From Microvirga arvi (GTDB lineage: Bacteria; Pseudomonadota; Alphaproteobacteria; Rhizobiales; Beijerinckiaceae): 64,000 nt of DNA. The stretch covers positions 1 to 64,000 of the forward strand of contig NZ_JAFEMD010000009.1 in NCBI RefSeq assembly GCF_016892765.1, in the 5' to 3' direction. Shown piece by piece: positions 17,562 to 26,031 of the stretch. The position numbers and the translations under genes are program-made. The number at the start of each line of letters is the position of its first letter. The first letter of the stretch is position 1. Below the pieces are notes generated by a model. That model was not told the DNA's origin. It made no database searches and was given only the letters and a program-made list of their open reading frames with translations.

Positions 17562-18590
17562 ATGGTCTCACCCGTTCCTATTAAGGCGAATGGCACCAAG
17601 GTCCTGAAAGGACCGGATCGTGTCGCAACATTGCTGTTTGCAATGGGGAAGCCTGCTGCCAGCAAGGTCCTCAGGCACTTCAGCGAGGATGAGATCCGCC
17701 TCGTCACCAAGTCCGCTGCGCAGCTGGGAGCTGTTTCTCCCACGCAGATCGAGCAGCTGGTGGAGGAGTTTGCGTCCAATTTCACGGACGGGGCAGACCT
17801 GGTCGGAGGCGCTGCTCACATCGAGAAGCTGCTGACGGGCATCCTGAGCCCCGAGCAGATCGCCAACATCATGAGCGAGGTCGTCGGAAACGCCAACAGG
17901 AACATCTGGGAGCGAATCTCGACTGTGTCGGAGAGTGCCATCGCCTCGTACCTCATGAAGGAGCACCCGCAGACGGCGGCGCTGATCCTCTCGAAGGTTA
18001 AGCCATCCTGCGCCGCTAAGGTGATGACCCAGCTGCCTCAGCCGCTGCGGAACAACCTCATGCGCCGCATGCTCAGCATGAAGCCGATCGTGGATGAGAC
18101 CATGAAGAACATCGAGAAGACGCTCCATGAGGATTTCATGGCGAACTTCTCGAAGAACGCCGGCGCAGACACCCATGCGAAGATCGCCGACATCATCAAC
18201 AAGATGGAACGCGATCACATGGAGGATGTTCTCACCAACCTCTCCTCGGTCCGCCCGAAATCGGCGGAGATCCTCAGGGGCCTGCTCTTCACCTTCGACG
18301 ACATCGTCAAGCTCACGCCCAAGGATCGCACCACTCTCTTCGATCAGGTTCCCCCGGATCGGGTCGTTCTCGCCCTCAAGGGCACGAACGACGAGTTCCG
18401 CAAGGTCGTTCTGTCGGCCCTCTCGTCTCGCGTCCGCCGCATGATCGAGCACGAACTGAACAGCAAGGAGCCCTCGTCCCATCGCGACATCGCGGAAGCC
18501 CGCCGGACCATCACCGATCTTGCCTTGGAGATGGCCGGTCGCGGAGAGATCGTGATTAATTCAGAGACTGAGGATGAAGCCTACTTCTAA
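17562..18590 (+). CDS. fliG: Flagellar motor switch protein FliG
   Basis: FliG couples the stator to the rotor: its N-terminal domain binds the MS ring and its C-terminal domain carries the charged torque helix. The 342-residue protein has the middle-domain EHPQTAAL motif and the armadillo-like repeats expected. I use the ATG at 17562 rather than the TTG at 17553, which has no room for a ribosome site. The torque-helix region near the C-terminus (RRMIEHELNSKEP) keeps alternating charges. flhB follows 17 bases later. Confidence 0.96.
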   Translation: MVSPVPIKANGTKVLKGPDRVATLLFAMGKPAASKVLRHFSEDEIRLVTKSAAQLGAVSPTQIEQLVEEFASNFTDGADLVGGAAHIEKLLTGILSPEQIANIMSEVVGNANRNIWERISTVSESAIASYLMKEHPQTAALILSKVKPSCAAKVMTQLPQPLRNNLMRRMLSMKPIVDETMKNIEKTLHEDFMANFSKNAGADTHAKIADIINKMERDHMEDVLTNLSSVRPKSAEILRGLLFTFDDIVKLTPKDRTTLFDQVPPDRVVLALKGTNDEFRKVVLSALSSRVRRMIEHELNSKEPSSHRDIAEARRTITDLALEMAGRGEIVINSETEDEAYF

Positions 18591-18607
18591 ACGTCAGGCT
18601 TCAGGCG

Positions 18608-19672
18608 ATGTCTGATACGGATGACAAGGACAGCAAGACAGAAGCTCCTTCCGAGAAGAAGGTCCGCGATGCCGTGGAGAAAGGGAATATCCCCTTCTCC
18701 AGGGAAGCCCCCATGTTTGCCTCCATCCTGGGCATCCTTATCGGCTTGGCCTTTGCCGTGCGCAGCAATACCAGGACGCTGACGGAAAAGCTGTCGCTCT
18801 TCATCAACCGGCCGGAGGATTTCCGCCTCGAAACCGGATCGGATGCGGCAGCTCTGATCCAGGCTGTCGCTCTCGAAGTCGGACAATGCCTGGTGCCCGT
18901 CATCGTCATTCTCGCTGCCTGCAGCCTGGCTGCTTCGATTCTTCAGAATGTCCCATCCGTGGTGTCCGAAAGGATCAGGCCGCAATGGAACAGGATTTCG
19001 CCCGCCAGCGGCTGGAAGCGCATTTTCGGCCGTCAGGGCCTCGTAGAATTCTTAAAGTCATTGTTCAAGTTCGGAACGATGACACTGGTCAGCATCCTGC
19101 TCCTTAGATCGGAGCAATATAAGGTCTTGAATGCCATGTTCAGTGATCCGTCTCTACTTCCGGAGCTGATGTTGACCATGGCCATGCGCCTCGTCTCCGC
19201 CATCGCGATCGCGACGATCGTTCTCGTGGCCGCCGATCTGCTCTGGGCCCGCTTCAAGTGGCGCAGCGACCTGAAGATGACCCATCAGGAGGTCAAGGAA
19301 GAATACAAGCAGATGGAAGGCGATCCGATGGTCAAGGCGCGCATGCGCTCACTGGCCCAGGACCGCAGCCGCAAGCGGATGCTCGCCGCCGTTCCGAAGG
19401 CGACCTTCGTCATCGCGAATCCCACCCATTTTGCCATCGCCCTGCGTTATGAGCGCAACGAGGCAAGCGCACCTGTCGTCGTTGCCAAAGGCCAGGACCT
19501 CATCGCCCTCAAGATTCGCGAAATCGCCGAGAAGAACGGCATCCCCGTGATCGAGGACAAGCCTCTGGCAAGATCCATGTACAATCATGTTGAGGTGGAT
19601 CGAATGATTCCTCCTGACTTCTACAAAGCTGTTGCGCAGATCCTGTTCTACATTCTCACGAGGTCGAAATGA
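18608..19672 (+). CDS. flhB: Flagellar export apparatus substrate-specificity switch FlhB
   Basis: FlhB sits in the inner membrane at the export gate and switches the system from rod/hook to filament substrates after self-cleavage. The 354-residue protein has four membrane segments (to about residue 215) and a cytoplasmic domain with the autocleavage motif NPTH at 271-274, which is intact. The N-terminus begins with the acidic KTEAPSEKKVRDA stretch typical of the family. Its stop overlaps the next gene by four bases (ATGA). The hook-length ruler FliK, which triggers the switch, is encoded at 21499-22884. Confidence 0.97.
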   Translation: MSDTDDKDSKTEAPSEKKVRDAVEKGNIPFSREAPMFASILGILIGLAFAVRSNTRTLTEKLSLFINRPEDFRLETGSDAAALIQAVALEVGQCLVPVIVILAACSLAASILQNVPSVVSERIRPQWNRISPASGWKRIFGRQGLVEFLKSLFKFGTMTLVSILLLRSEQYKVLNAMFSDPSLLPELMLTMAMRLVSAIAIATIVLVAADLLWARFKWRSDLKMTHQEVKEEYKQMEGDPMVKARMRSLAQDRSRKRMLAAVPKATFVIANPTHFAIALRYERNEASAPVVVAKGQDLIALKIREIAEKNGIPVIEDKPLARSMYNHVEVDRMIPPDFYKAVAQILFYILTRSK

Positions 19673-20172
19673 GAAGCCTTCGCACCGTTGACATGGTGGC
19701 TTCATCGAGGGAGCACCTGGATATTCAAGCCTTTGAGGAAGTGCTGGCTTGCAATATCAAGGATGTCATCGCCGACTTCTGCCTCACGGATGCGGAGATC
19801 ATCCGGTTCTATGCCGACAATCAGCTGCACGGCAACATGGATGAGATGCTGGCGTCATCCGCCGAGCTGTTCTTCAAGGGCGAGACTTTATCCTATGGCC
19901 ATGTCGCCCATGTCAGGACGGGGCGCGACGATCATTCGTGCGTCGTTCTCGACATGGAGTTCGTGCACGATGCCGTCACCGTCTTCTTCCAGCTCATCTT
20001 CGGTGATTATTATATCGGCGTGAAGATCAGCAGGGTTCTGCTGGATCCTGCCTTCCAGCGTTCCGAGTTCAATCTTTCCTCCTTTGCGCGGATCGTCTCC
20101 TCTGCACGCCTGCAGCCTGTCCCTCCCCGTTTCCAGTCGCCCTACTGTCTGGCCGATGCCGCCCGGCACTGA
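19669..20172 (+). CDS. Uncharacterised protein coupled to flhB
   Basis: A 167-residue soluble protein that I do not recognise. It has no signal peptide or convincing membrane helix. The first half is acidic and helical (residues about 15-75, containing EEVLACNIKDVIADFCLTDAEI); the middle (about 85-125) looks like beta strands with an aromatic/hydrophobic stretch VTVFFQLIFGDYYIG. The ATG overlaps the flhB stop and its own stop overlaps the next ATG (TGATG), so it is part of the motor operon. An alternative start is ATG 19693. Function unknown; context suggests motility. Confidence 0.65.
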   Translation: MRSLRTVDMVASSREHLDIQAFEEVLACNIKDVIADFCLTDAEIIRFYADNQLHGNMDEMLASSAELFFKGETLSYGHVAHVRTGRDDHSCVVLDMEFVHDAVTVFFQLIFGDYYIGVKISRVLLDPAFQRSEFNLSSFARIVSSARLQPVPPRFQSPYCLADAARH

Positions 20173-20891
20173 TGACTGACGACTGGCAGTTTTTTCTGAT
20201 GATTAGCAAAGCTTGTCCGCGTATCGGGCTCTTCGTCATTGCAGCAGCGTTGTCCGCCTGCAACTCGACCGGGAGCCTGAATAGCCAGGGGCCCTGGGGA
20301 CCTTCCGCTATTCGAAGAAATTATCCTGAGTATCCTGCTCCGTGGGGAAGGCCTCCGGTCGTCTCCGGATACGGCGTTGCTGTTCACCCAGCCGCTGTTC
20401 CCCCCTATCTCGTGGAGATGGAAACCCTCCCTTCTCGAAAAGCTTATGGGGTCCAACTGGAGCCGGAACTGCCTCCGGAACCTTCCGTCGCCGGATCTGC
20501 AGCTGAAATCGGCTCGATCCCAGAGCCTCGGCCTCTTCCCGAGCAGCCGGCCTCTTCGCAACACGCGGCCAGCTCAACAGCTCAGGCGAATGCCCCCGGC
20601 GTCTTCACGCCTCCCCAGCGCGCTTCGTCCTATGCCGGCGCGTGGAAAGCCAATACCGGTTCATCATCATGCCGCATCCAGCTCTCGAGCGTTCCGTCCC
20701 TCGATCTCTACAAGGCTTCGGCTCAAGGTTGCTCCGACACCGCCCTGAAGACCGTCAACGGGTGGAGCTTCCGTGACGAGCAGGTCGTGCTGTTTTCCCG
20801 CGGTCAAGTCATTGCCCGATTGTCGGGCGCCGAAGCGGCTCTCGCCGGAACGCTGAGCGGTTCGAAGGCGGATTTGACGATGACGCGCTGA
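20172..20891 (+). CDS. Inh/Omp19-type protease-inhibitor lipoprotein
   Basis: A 239-residue lipoprotein. A signal peptide ends in lipobox LSAC (cysteine 30), a proline-rich linker runs to about 150, and the C-terminal about 85 residues match the Inh (metalloprotease inhibitor)/Omp19 beta-barrel domain: an AGAWKA start, a CRIQLSS strand, an LYKASAQGC segment and GWSFRDEQVVLFSRGQVIARL. Family members inhibit secreted or periplasmic proteases, or act as outer-membrane antigens such as Brucella Omp19. ATG 20199 gives a more usual signal peptide length, so either start is possible. Its place at the end of the motor operon is unexpected; it may protect periplasmic motor parts, but that is inference. 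Confidence 0.8.
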   Translation: MTDDWQFFLMISKACPRIGLFVIAAALSACNSTGSLNSQGPWGPSAIRRNYPEYPAPWGRPPVVSGYGVAVHPAAVPPYLVEMETLPSRKAYGVQLEPELPPEPSVAGSAAEIGSIPEPRPLPEQPASSQHAASSTAQANAPGVFTPPQRASSYAGAWKANTGSSSCRIQLSSVPSLDLYKASAQGCSDTALKTVNGWSFRDEQVVLFSRGQVIARLSGAEAALAGTLSGSKADLTMTR

Positions 20892-20930
20892 CGCCTCCTC
20901 AGCAACGGAGGGCATCCTCGCGTCGGCTGC

Positions 20931-21557
20931 CTAGCCTTCCGAGGCCGTCTGCCCTGGCGTGAGGCCCGGAGCATCCGCGCAGAACGATCGGGCCCCAGGA
21001 GTCCATGCGCCAAAACCCGCTGCAACCATGTTGGCGATCACGCGGCACACATAGCGTTTCTGGGCGGGGTCATTGTTGGGCCCTGCATGATAGCGGGCAA
21101 CCGCCATGGTCCATGTGTCATGACGAGCCTTCAGCTCCTTCAGGAAGCGGGCTGCATATTCCACGTTCATGCGCGGGTTCAGCATGCTTTCCAGCGACGG
21201 AAAATTCTCGCGATGATAGAGATGATTGATCTGCATGCAGCCCATGTCGATCAGCCTCGCCCCTGATCGGCTCGCCTGCTCGAACTTCTGGATCGCCTCT
21301 GTCGCGCTGCTGGAGAAGACGGCCTTCCCCTCGACATTCATGGCATAGGGCTGAAGGCTTCCTCGCTTGCCCGTCTCGGTGAGCCCGACAGAGTAGAGCA
21401 TTCCCAGTGGGACGCCGTAGATCGCCGAGGCCCTCGTCATCTCCCGCTCGCAGAGTCCGGCTTGCGGCTGCGCAACGGCCGGCGTTGGGCTGGCCGTGCT
21501 AGAGGTAAATCCCGCCAGAGCCGCCGCGATCAGAAATCCGATCTTCCTTCGGTTCAT
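20931..21557 (-). CDS. Lytic transglycosylase (SLT domain) of the flagellar operon
   Basis: A secreted transglycosylase that probably opens the peptidoglycan for the rod. Start at 21557 (MNRRKIGFLIAAALAGF, 208 residues) gives a clean signal peptide ending near PAVAQ and is preceded by AAGGAG; the longer frame to 21689 runs through fliK. The SLT fold begins near YGVPLGMLYSVGLTETG, where the glutamate after LT is the likely catalytic acid, and continues with the DMGCMQINHLYH block and a late AVARYHAG motif. It overlaps the 3' end of fliK by 59 bases. The CheL-type rod protein (3563-4066) lacks a muramidase domain, so the two may divide the job of enteric FlgJ. Confidence 0.87.
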   Translation of the reverse strand: MNRRKIGFLIAAALAGFTSSTASPTPAVAQPQAGLCEREMTRASAIYGVPLGMLYSVGLTETGKRGSLQPYAMNVEGKAVFSSSATEAIQKFEQASRSGARLIDMGCMQINHLYHRENFPSLESMLNPRMNVEYAARFLKELKARHDTWTMAVARYHAGPNNDPAQKRYVCRVIANMVAAGFGAWTPGARSFCADAPGLTPGQTASEG

Positions 21558-22884
21558 TGCGGGCTTCCGCTCCTTCCGCGCCGTATGGGTCCTTCCTATG
21601 ACCGGAGGAATGACCCTGCCCGGCTGCAGCCCCTTGGAAACTCTGGTCTTGCGTACCCTGTTGAGGACGCTGAAGCGCGTTGCGATCATGGGTGGTCGTG
21701 TCGGTTGATTGGATCGTGATCACGTCAGGCCGGTATCCGGAGGTTCTCAAGAGGCTGGACAGCTTGTCGGCGTCGTTTCTGAGAAGCTCCGCAGTCTCCT
21801 CTTTCTCAACCTGCAACTCCATCTCCAGGCTGTCGCCGGCAAGGCGCATCTTGATCGTCACGAGCCCTAGTTCCACCGGGTTGAGCTGGAGGCTGAGAAC
21901 CCGAAGGACACCGCCTGATGCACGGGCAACGGCGACGCGGTTGACACCATCGCCCTGGAATGACGCTTCCTGAGGCTCCGAGATTCCCCCAACGTCATCC
22001 AGAATCGCTCTTGCCATCTGGTGGAGGGTTTCGGACGGCAGTAAGCCACCGTCCGCCTTGCTGACCGGAGAGGCTTGTTTCTGCACCTCCGGTCGATCAG
22101 CGACGCGGTCGAGCGAGAACCTCTCGAAGCTCTTCTCCCCATTCGGTCGGGTGCCGACGGGGTCAGCATCGAGAATGAGTGGCTTGTCGCCCAATGCCCC
22201 CTGCAAATTGCCGGAAGGCAGCTTCGCTGAAATCTCTTTTGACTTCTTGCCGGCACCCTCGCCCTCGAACGCTGCACCCTGAGGATCGATCGATCCGTCC
22301 GGTGCCGGTTCTTGAAGCGCAGACTCAAATCCTTCGATAATGGGACGGAAATGGGTCTCCTGGTTCTGAACCGAGACCGCCAGCCTCGATCCATAGGCGG
22401 AGCTCAGGATTCCCTCGTCAGCCTTGTCCAGGGAAGGCGTCGCGAGCATCGGGGAGGCCAAGGCGCCATCGCGCAACTCCGGAGCGGGCTGCCCGCTCGC
22501 GCCTGCTTGGGGAAGAATCCGTGGCAAAAGGTTTTCGAGCACGGAATAGACCTGACTTCCAGGCTGGAAGGCCGCTGCTCCTGCTGAGGCGCTGTCCGCC
22601 GGGGTCGTGGGCAGCAGAGCCTGCAGGGACGTCAGATCGACAACAGGAGCGTCCTTCGCCCCGTCCGTTGACAGGTCGAGCAGATCGATATCCGCAAGAG
22701 GATCTGCGTTTTCCCTGCTCTGCTCCTTGGAAAAACCGTCGAGCATTGAATCGAACCCCTTCATCTCGCTTCCGGAGCCGTTGCCGCCCTGCTGAGCGCC
22801 AGCTGCGGAGGAAAACCCACGCGGCGTCTGCGATGTTTCGACGGATCGTGATGGGGTCTGAGGCATAAGATCGAGTCGGCTCAT
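21499..22884 (-). CDS. fliK: Flagellar hook-length control protein FliK
   Basis: FliK measures hook length and signals FlhB to switch substrates. The 461-residue protein has a long, low-complexity, Pro/Ser/Ala-rich N-terminal ruler region and a compact C-terminal domain (about 325-395) with the family pattern LQLNPVELGLVTIKMRLAGD followed by an LQVEKEETAELLRND helix. After this a polar tail of about 60 residues is predicted. The start overlaps the motC stop by four bases. Sequence is variable as in all FliK proteins, but the C-terminal signature and context make the call firm. Confidence 0.9.
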   Translation of the reverse strand: MSRLDLMPQTPSRSVETSQTPRGFSSAAGAQQGGNGSGSEMKGFDSMLDGFSKEQSRENADPLADIDLLDLSTDGAKDAPVVDLTSLQALLPTTPADSASAGAAAFQPGSQVYSVLENLLPRILPQAGASGQPAPELRDGALASPMLATPSLDKADEGILSSAYGSRLAVSVQNQETHFRPIIEGFESALQEPAPDGSIDPQGAAFEGEGAGKKSKEISAKLPSGNLQGALGDKPLILDADPVGTRPNGEKSFERFSLDRVADRPEVQKQASPVSKADGGLLPSETLHQMARAILDDVGGISEPQEASFQGDGVNRVAVARASGGVLRVLSLQLNPVELGLVTIKMRLAGDSLEMELQVEKEETAELLRNDADKLSSLLRTSGYRPDVITIQSTDTTTHDRNALQRPQQGTQDQSFQGAAAGQGHSSGHRKDPYGAEGAEARNEPKEDRISDRGGSGGIYL

Positions 22885-24173
22885 GGGCTTCCGGACGCCT
22901 GGTTCTTGATTAACCTGTCAACGCGGCTCAAAGCGTCGCGTGCCCTGGATAAGGCCTGAAGCTGTTCCAGCCCTTGCATCGGATTGTATGCTTCCGCTGT
23001 CTTCTCGGCGACCATCTTGACGAGTTTTGGTTTCGTGTTTTCAGCTGGTACGATCGGTGCGTCGGGCATCCTGCGAATTTGCCCAGCCATCGCAATGGCT
23101 GCATCCAGCAGGGCCACATCGCTCGTGGGGAGAATCGACCTGTCGATCGCCTGGAGTTCGTCAGCCGCAGCCTTGATCTCCTGAGGCAACGTGATCATGG
23201 AAGCGGCATGGTAGAGCCTTGCTCTTGCGGCGCTCACCCTGTCCCCCTCCGCTAGCTCCCGTGCTTTGTCTGCCAGGAGGCGAGCGGACTTGACGTATCC
23301 CTGTTCGACCGAGGAACGGGCGGCCAGAAGATAGAGATCGCGCCTTGCTTCCGGCTCCAGCTCCTTCATCATCTCGACAAAACCGTCGAACCGGGATGAT
23401 TCTTTGCCGAAATCGATCCGGGTCAGCGCCGAAGCCAGGCGCTGCCTGAAATTCCCGGCATAGACCGAGTGACGATATCGTCTCAGGTAATCCGTTGCCA
23501 GAAGCTGAAATTTCCCGATGTGATCGGTCTGGCTGGCGACGAACACCTGCCTTCGTAGCGCCGCCTCCTCCAGAAGGGTGCCAGGCGCCTGGAGCCTCAC
23601 GAAGTCCAGGAGTTCATCGGATTTCTTAGGATCCTTTCGAACCACGAGCGCCGACTGGACGAGGGCGAGCTGTGCGCTCAGGGTCGGTGGAAGCGTACGC
23701 GGGTCCAGAGATGCGAGAGCGTTGTGTGCGGCCTCCTCCCGGCCTTCGACGTAGGCGAGAGCACCTTCGACCAAAGGTCTGTCGCTCTCCGTGACGACGG
23801 AGGAGCCTAATTCCAGAAGCTTCCTCAAGATGCCGGGATTTCCACCGCTCAGAACCAAGGATACGGCAGCCCGAAGGTTCTTGCCGTTCTGCCAGATCTC
23901 CGGGGCAAATTCCATGAATCGGGTATCGAGAACAGTCAGCAGCCCTCTCTGTCCGACATGGGCCTCGGTGGATCCCGTTGCGATCTGATCCTGCATCAGG
24001 TGCAGCGTTCGCACCATCTGGAGGGGACTGGGAGCAGTTGGAGGCCGAGCTTCCTGCTCGACAGCGGGCTCCGCCGCGGCGTCGGCAGGACGGCTGCTCT
24101 CCGTCGCTGCAGCATCAGCAGCGAACAGCAGGATCATACCGAGAGCAGCGAGCGAAAGCACGTTCACCGTCAT
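22881..24173 (-). CDS. motC: Motility protein MotC
   Basis: MotC is a periplasmic protein found in rhizobia that binds MotB and is needed for motor rotation. The 430-residue sequence begins with a signal peptide (hydrophobic core about 4-20, cleavage near the DAAATES stretch) followed by a Pro/Ala-rich linker and a helical repeat region (about 55-390) without enzymatic motifs. The run motB-motC-fliK is the same as in Sinorhizobium and Brucella clusters. Its ATG overlaps the motB stop. MotE, which acts as a MotC partner or chaperone in Sinorhizobium, is encoded at 29813-30325. Confidence 0.9.
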   Translation of the reverse strand: MTVNVLSLAALGMILLFAADAAATESSRPADAAAEPAVEQEARPPTAPSPLQMVRTLHLMQDQIATGSTEAHVGQRGLLTVLDTRFMEFAPEIWQNGKNLRAAVSLVLSGGNPGILRKLLELGSSVVTESDRPLVEGALAYVEGREEAAHNALASLDPRTLPPTLSAQLALVQSALVVRKDPKKSDELLDFVRLQAPGTLLEEAALRRQVFVASQTDHIGKFQLLATDYLRRYRHSVYAGNFRQRLASALTRIDFGKESSRFDGFVEMMKELEPEARRDLYLLAARSSVEQGYVKSARLLADKARELAEGDRVSAARARLYHAASMITLPQEIKAAADELQAIDRSILPTSDVALLDAAIAMAGQIRRMPDAPIVPAENTKPKLVKMVAEKTAEAYNPMQGLEQLQALSRARDALSRVDRLIKNQASGSP

Positions 24174-25372
24174 TACTCCTGCAGAAGGATTTCGACCCGG
24201 CGGTTCTGGGCCGCATTGGGATCAGACGGCGTCTTGGGATCGCGGTCCGCATGACCTTCGACCCGCACGATCCTGCTCTCGTCCAATCCGCCTCGGACAA
24301 GCATATACAAGGCCATCTGAGCCCTGGCATGGGACAAGCGCCAGTTGTCGTAGTTGGCGGACTTGAAGGGGCGGGCATCGGTGTGGCCACGAATCACGAT
24401 CTTGCCCGGACGCGCCTGCAGGATCTTTGCTATCTCAGCCATCGCTCGCACGACCTTGGCATGTGGCTCCGCCGAGCCTACGGCAAACATCGTGAAGTCG
24501 AAGTCGTCCGTGAGGCTGATCAGGGTTCCAGCACCGGTGCGCCGGACGTCGATATGCGGCTTTGGCGCGACATCCTTGCCAGGCTGGACTGCCTTGAGGA
24601 TCTCGCTCTTCAGCTCAGCCGCCTTCAGATCGGCGGCATTTGCTTCGGAAGTACCCTGGCTTCCACTCGTCGCATTCTGTTCCGCGACCGGTCCGGGCGC
24701 AGCTTTCCCATCCTGGGACATGGCGCCCCTTCCAGGTGTTTTCTGCGCCGACGCAATAGCGTCGATTACAGCCTTGGACGGCGCAACTGGAGCCGTGCCG
24801 GGCTTCGACGGCGTATCGGTCTTCAGCTCCTCGACAGGTGCAACCTGCCAGTAAAGCGGGTCAAAGGGATCGCGGAAGGCCTCTCCAGCCTTTAGCCCCG
24901 GCACCTCGCTTTCACCGGGGGTGACATCGGCACCGAGCGTATCGTGCGGGGTCGCCTCAACCTCATCGGCAATCCTGGCGAGCACGGCATAAGGATCCTG
25001 GAACAGGGCTCCCTCCTTGAACCGGGGCTTCTGCAGCTGGTGGGATTTCCCGCCCGTTCCCTCGCCGCTTCCTTTTTCCTTGCCATCCTTCGTATTGTCC
25101 GTCTCGTTGTCGGGAGGAACATTCTGCGGGTCGTCGAGGCCTTTCTTGTTAGGCGTCGATTCGGCGAGCTTCACCGGGTTGAAGTAATTCGCGACGCCGC
25201 TCCGCGTCTCTTCGTCCGTCAGGCCGATGAGCCACATTACGAGAAAGAAGGCCATCATTGCGGTCATGAAGTCCGCATGCGCGATCTTCCACGCGCCGCC
25301 TTTCACGACATCCTCACCATCGTCACTTCTTCTGACGATGACGATCTCCTGCGCATCTGATTTCGTCTTCAT
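24173..25372 (-). CDS. motB: Flagellar stator protein MotB
   Basis: MotB anchors the stator to peptidoglycan and supplies the proton-binding aspartate. In the 399-residue protein the single membrane helix includes WKIAHADFMTAMMAFFLVMW with the essential aspartate at D34. A long variable linker (about 70-255), rich in Pro, Lys and Ser and longer than in enterics, leads to an OmpA-like peptidoglycan-binding domain (about 275-398) with the VIRGHTDARP and LSHARAQ motifs. The long linker is typical of rhizobia, where MotC binds. Its ATG overlaps the fliH stop by four bases. Confidence 0.96.
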   Translation of the reverse strand: MKTKSDAQEIVIVRRSDDGEDVVKGGAWKIAHADFMTAMMAFFLVMWLIGLTDEETRSGVANYFNPVKLAESTPNKKGLDDPQNVPPDNETDNTKDGKEKGSGEGTGGKSHQLQKPRFKEGALFQDPYAVLARIADEVEATPHDTLGADVTPGESEVPGLKAGEAFRDPFDPLYWQVAPVEELKTDTPSKPGTAPVAPSKAVIDAIASAQKTPGRGAMSQDGKAAPGPVAEQNATSGSQGTSEANAADLKAAELKSEILKAVQPGKDVAPKPHIDVRRTGAGTLISLTDDFDFTMFAVGSAEPHAKVVRAMAEIAKILQARPGKIVIRGHTDARPFKSANYDNWRLSHARAQMALYMLVRGGLDESRIVRVEGHADRDPKTPSDPNAAQNRRVEILLQE

Positions 25373-26031
25373 GACTCAGCCTTCAAAGCCTGTTCCAGCC
25401 GCCCCGCCCAGAGACCGAGCTGCGTCTGCACGGTTGTGTCACGGACACAAATGCTCACCTCGACGTGATCTCCCGGGAGGAACTCTACGGCTCCTCCATG
25501 AACGCCAAGGGTTGCTCTCAAGGCCTGGATAAGGTCCTCAGGTCCGACGATCTTCATAGGGGTCGGCTCTTCTCCCAATAGAAGCGTCGCAATCGCCTCC
25601 CTGAACTCGGCGATGCTCTGCTGCCGGAAGGCCTCGGAAACGAAAGGCTTCAGAATGTTCGCAACCCGTTCGGAGAGGATGACCTCGATGCGTCCGATGC
25701 TTTCGACAAGCTGCGTCGAGAGCTGTTCAGCATGCTGCTCCACCCAGATCACGCGCTGCGCCCTGAGCTCGTCCTCATAGCGGGCCTTCTCGGCCGCGAC
25801 CACTTCCTCGAGCTTCGTCTGAGCCGCTTCCCTCTCCTCGGCTCTGACCCTTGCCTCGACGGACTTGATGAGTTCAGCCTGACGGTCCACAGGCGGCGGA
25901 GATGGCGCCGGAGCAGAGGTCGGATCCGGCTGGGTTGTATTCCTGACGGCGCGCAGAATGCCGATCCCTAGAGTTTCACCCCCTGAAGACGGAGAGAAAT
26001 CCTCCAGGAGGCTGGCGATCACGCCCGCCAT
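25369..26031 (-). CDS. fliH: FliH-like flagellar export regulator
   Basis: FliH binds and restrains the FliI ATPase and links it to FliN in the C-ring. The ATG at 26031 gives 220 residues and overlaps the fliF stop by one base (TGATG); the frame extends to 26055 but that lies in fliF. The N-terminal third is Pro-rich, followed by a long coiled coil (about 50-110, ELIKSVEARVRAEEREAA and on) and a globular C-terminal region. Conservation in this family is low; the call rests on coiled-coil architecture and position directly after fliF. Confidence 0.82.
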   Translation of the reverse strand: MAGVIASLLEDFSPSSGGETLGIGILRAVRNTTQPDPTSAPAPSPPPVDRQAELIKSVEARVRAEEREAAQTKLEEVVAAEKARYEDELRAQRVIWVEQHAEQLSTQLVESIGRIEVILSERVANILKPFVSEAFRQQSIAEFREAIATLLLGEEPTPMKIVGPEDLIQALRATLGVHGGAVEFLPGDHVEVSICVRDTTVQTQLGLWAGRLEQALKAES

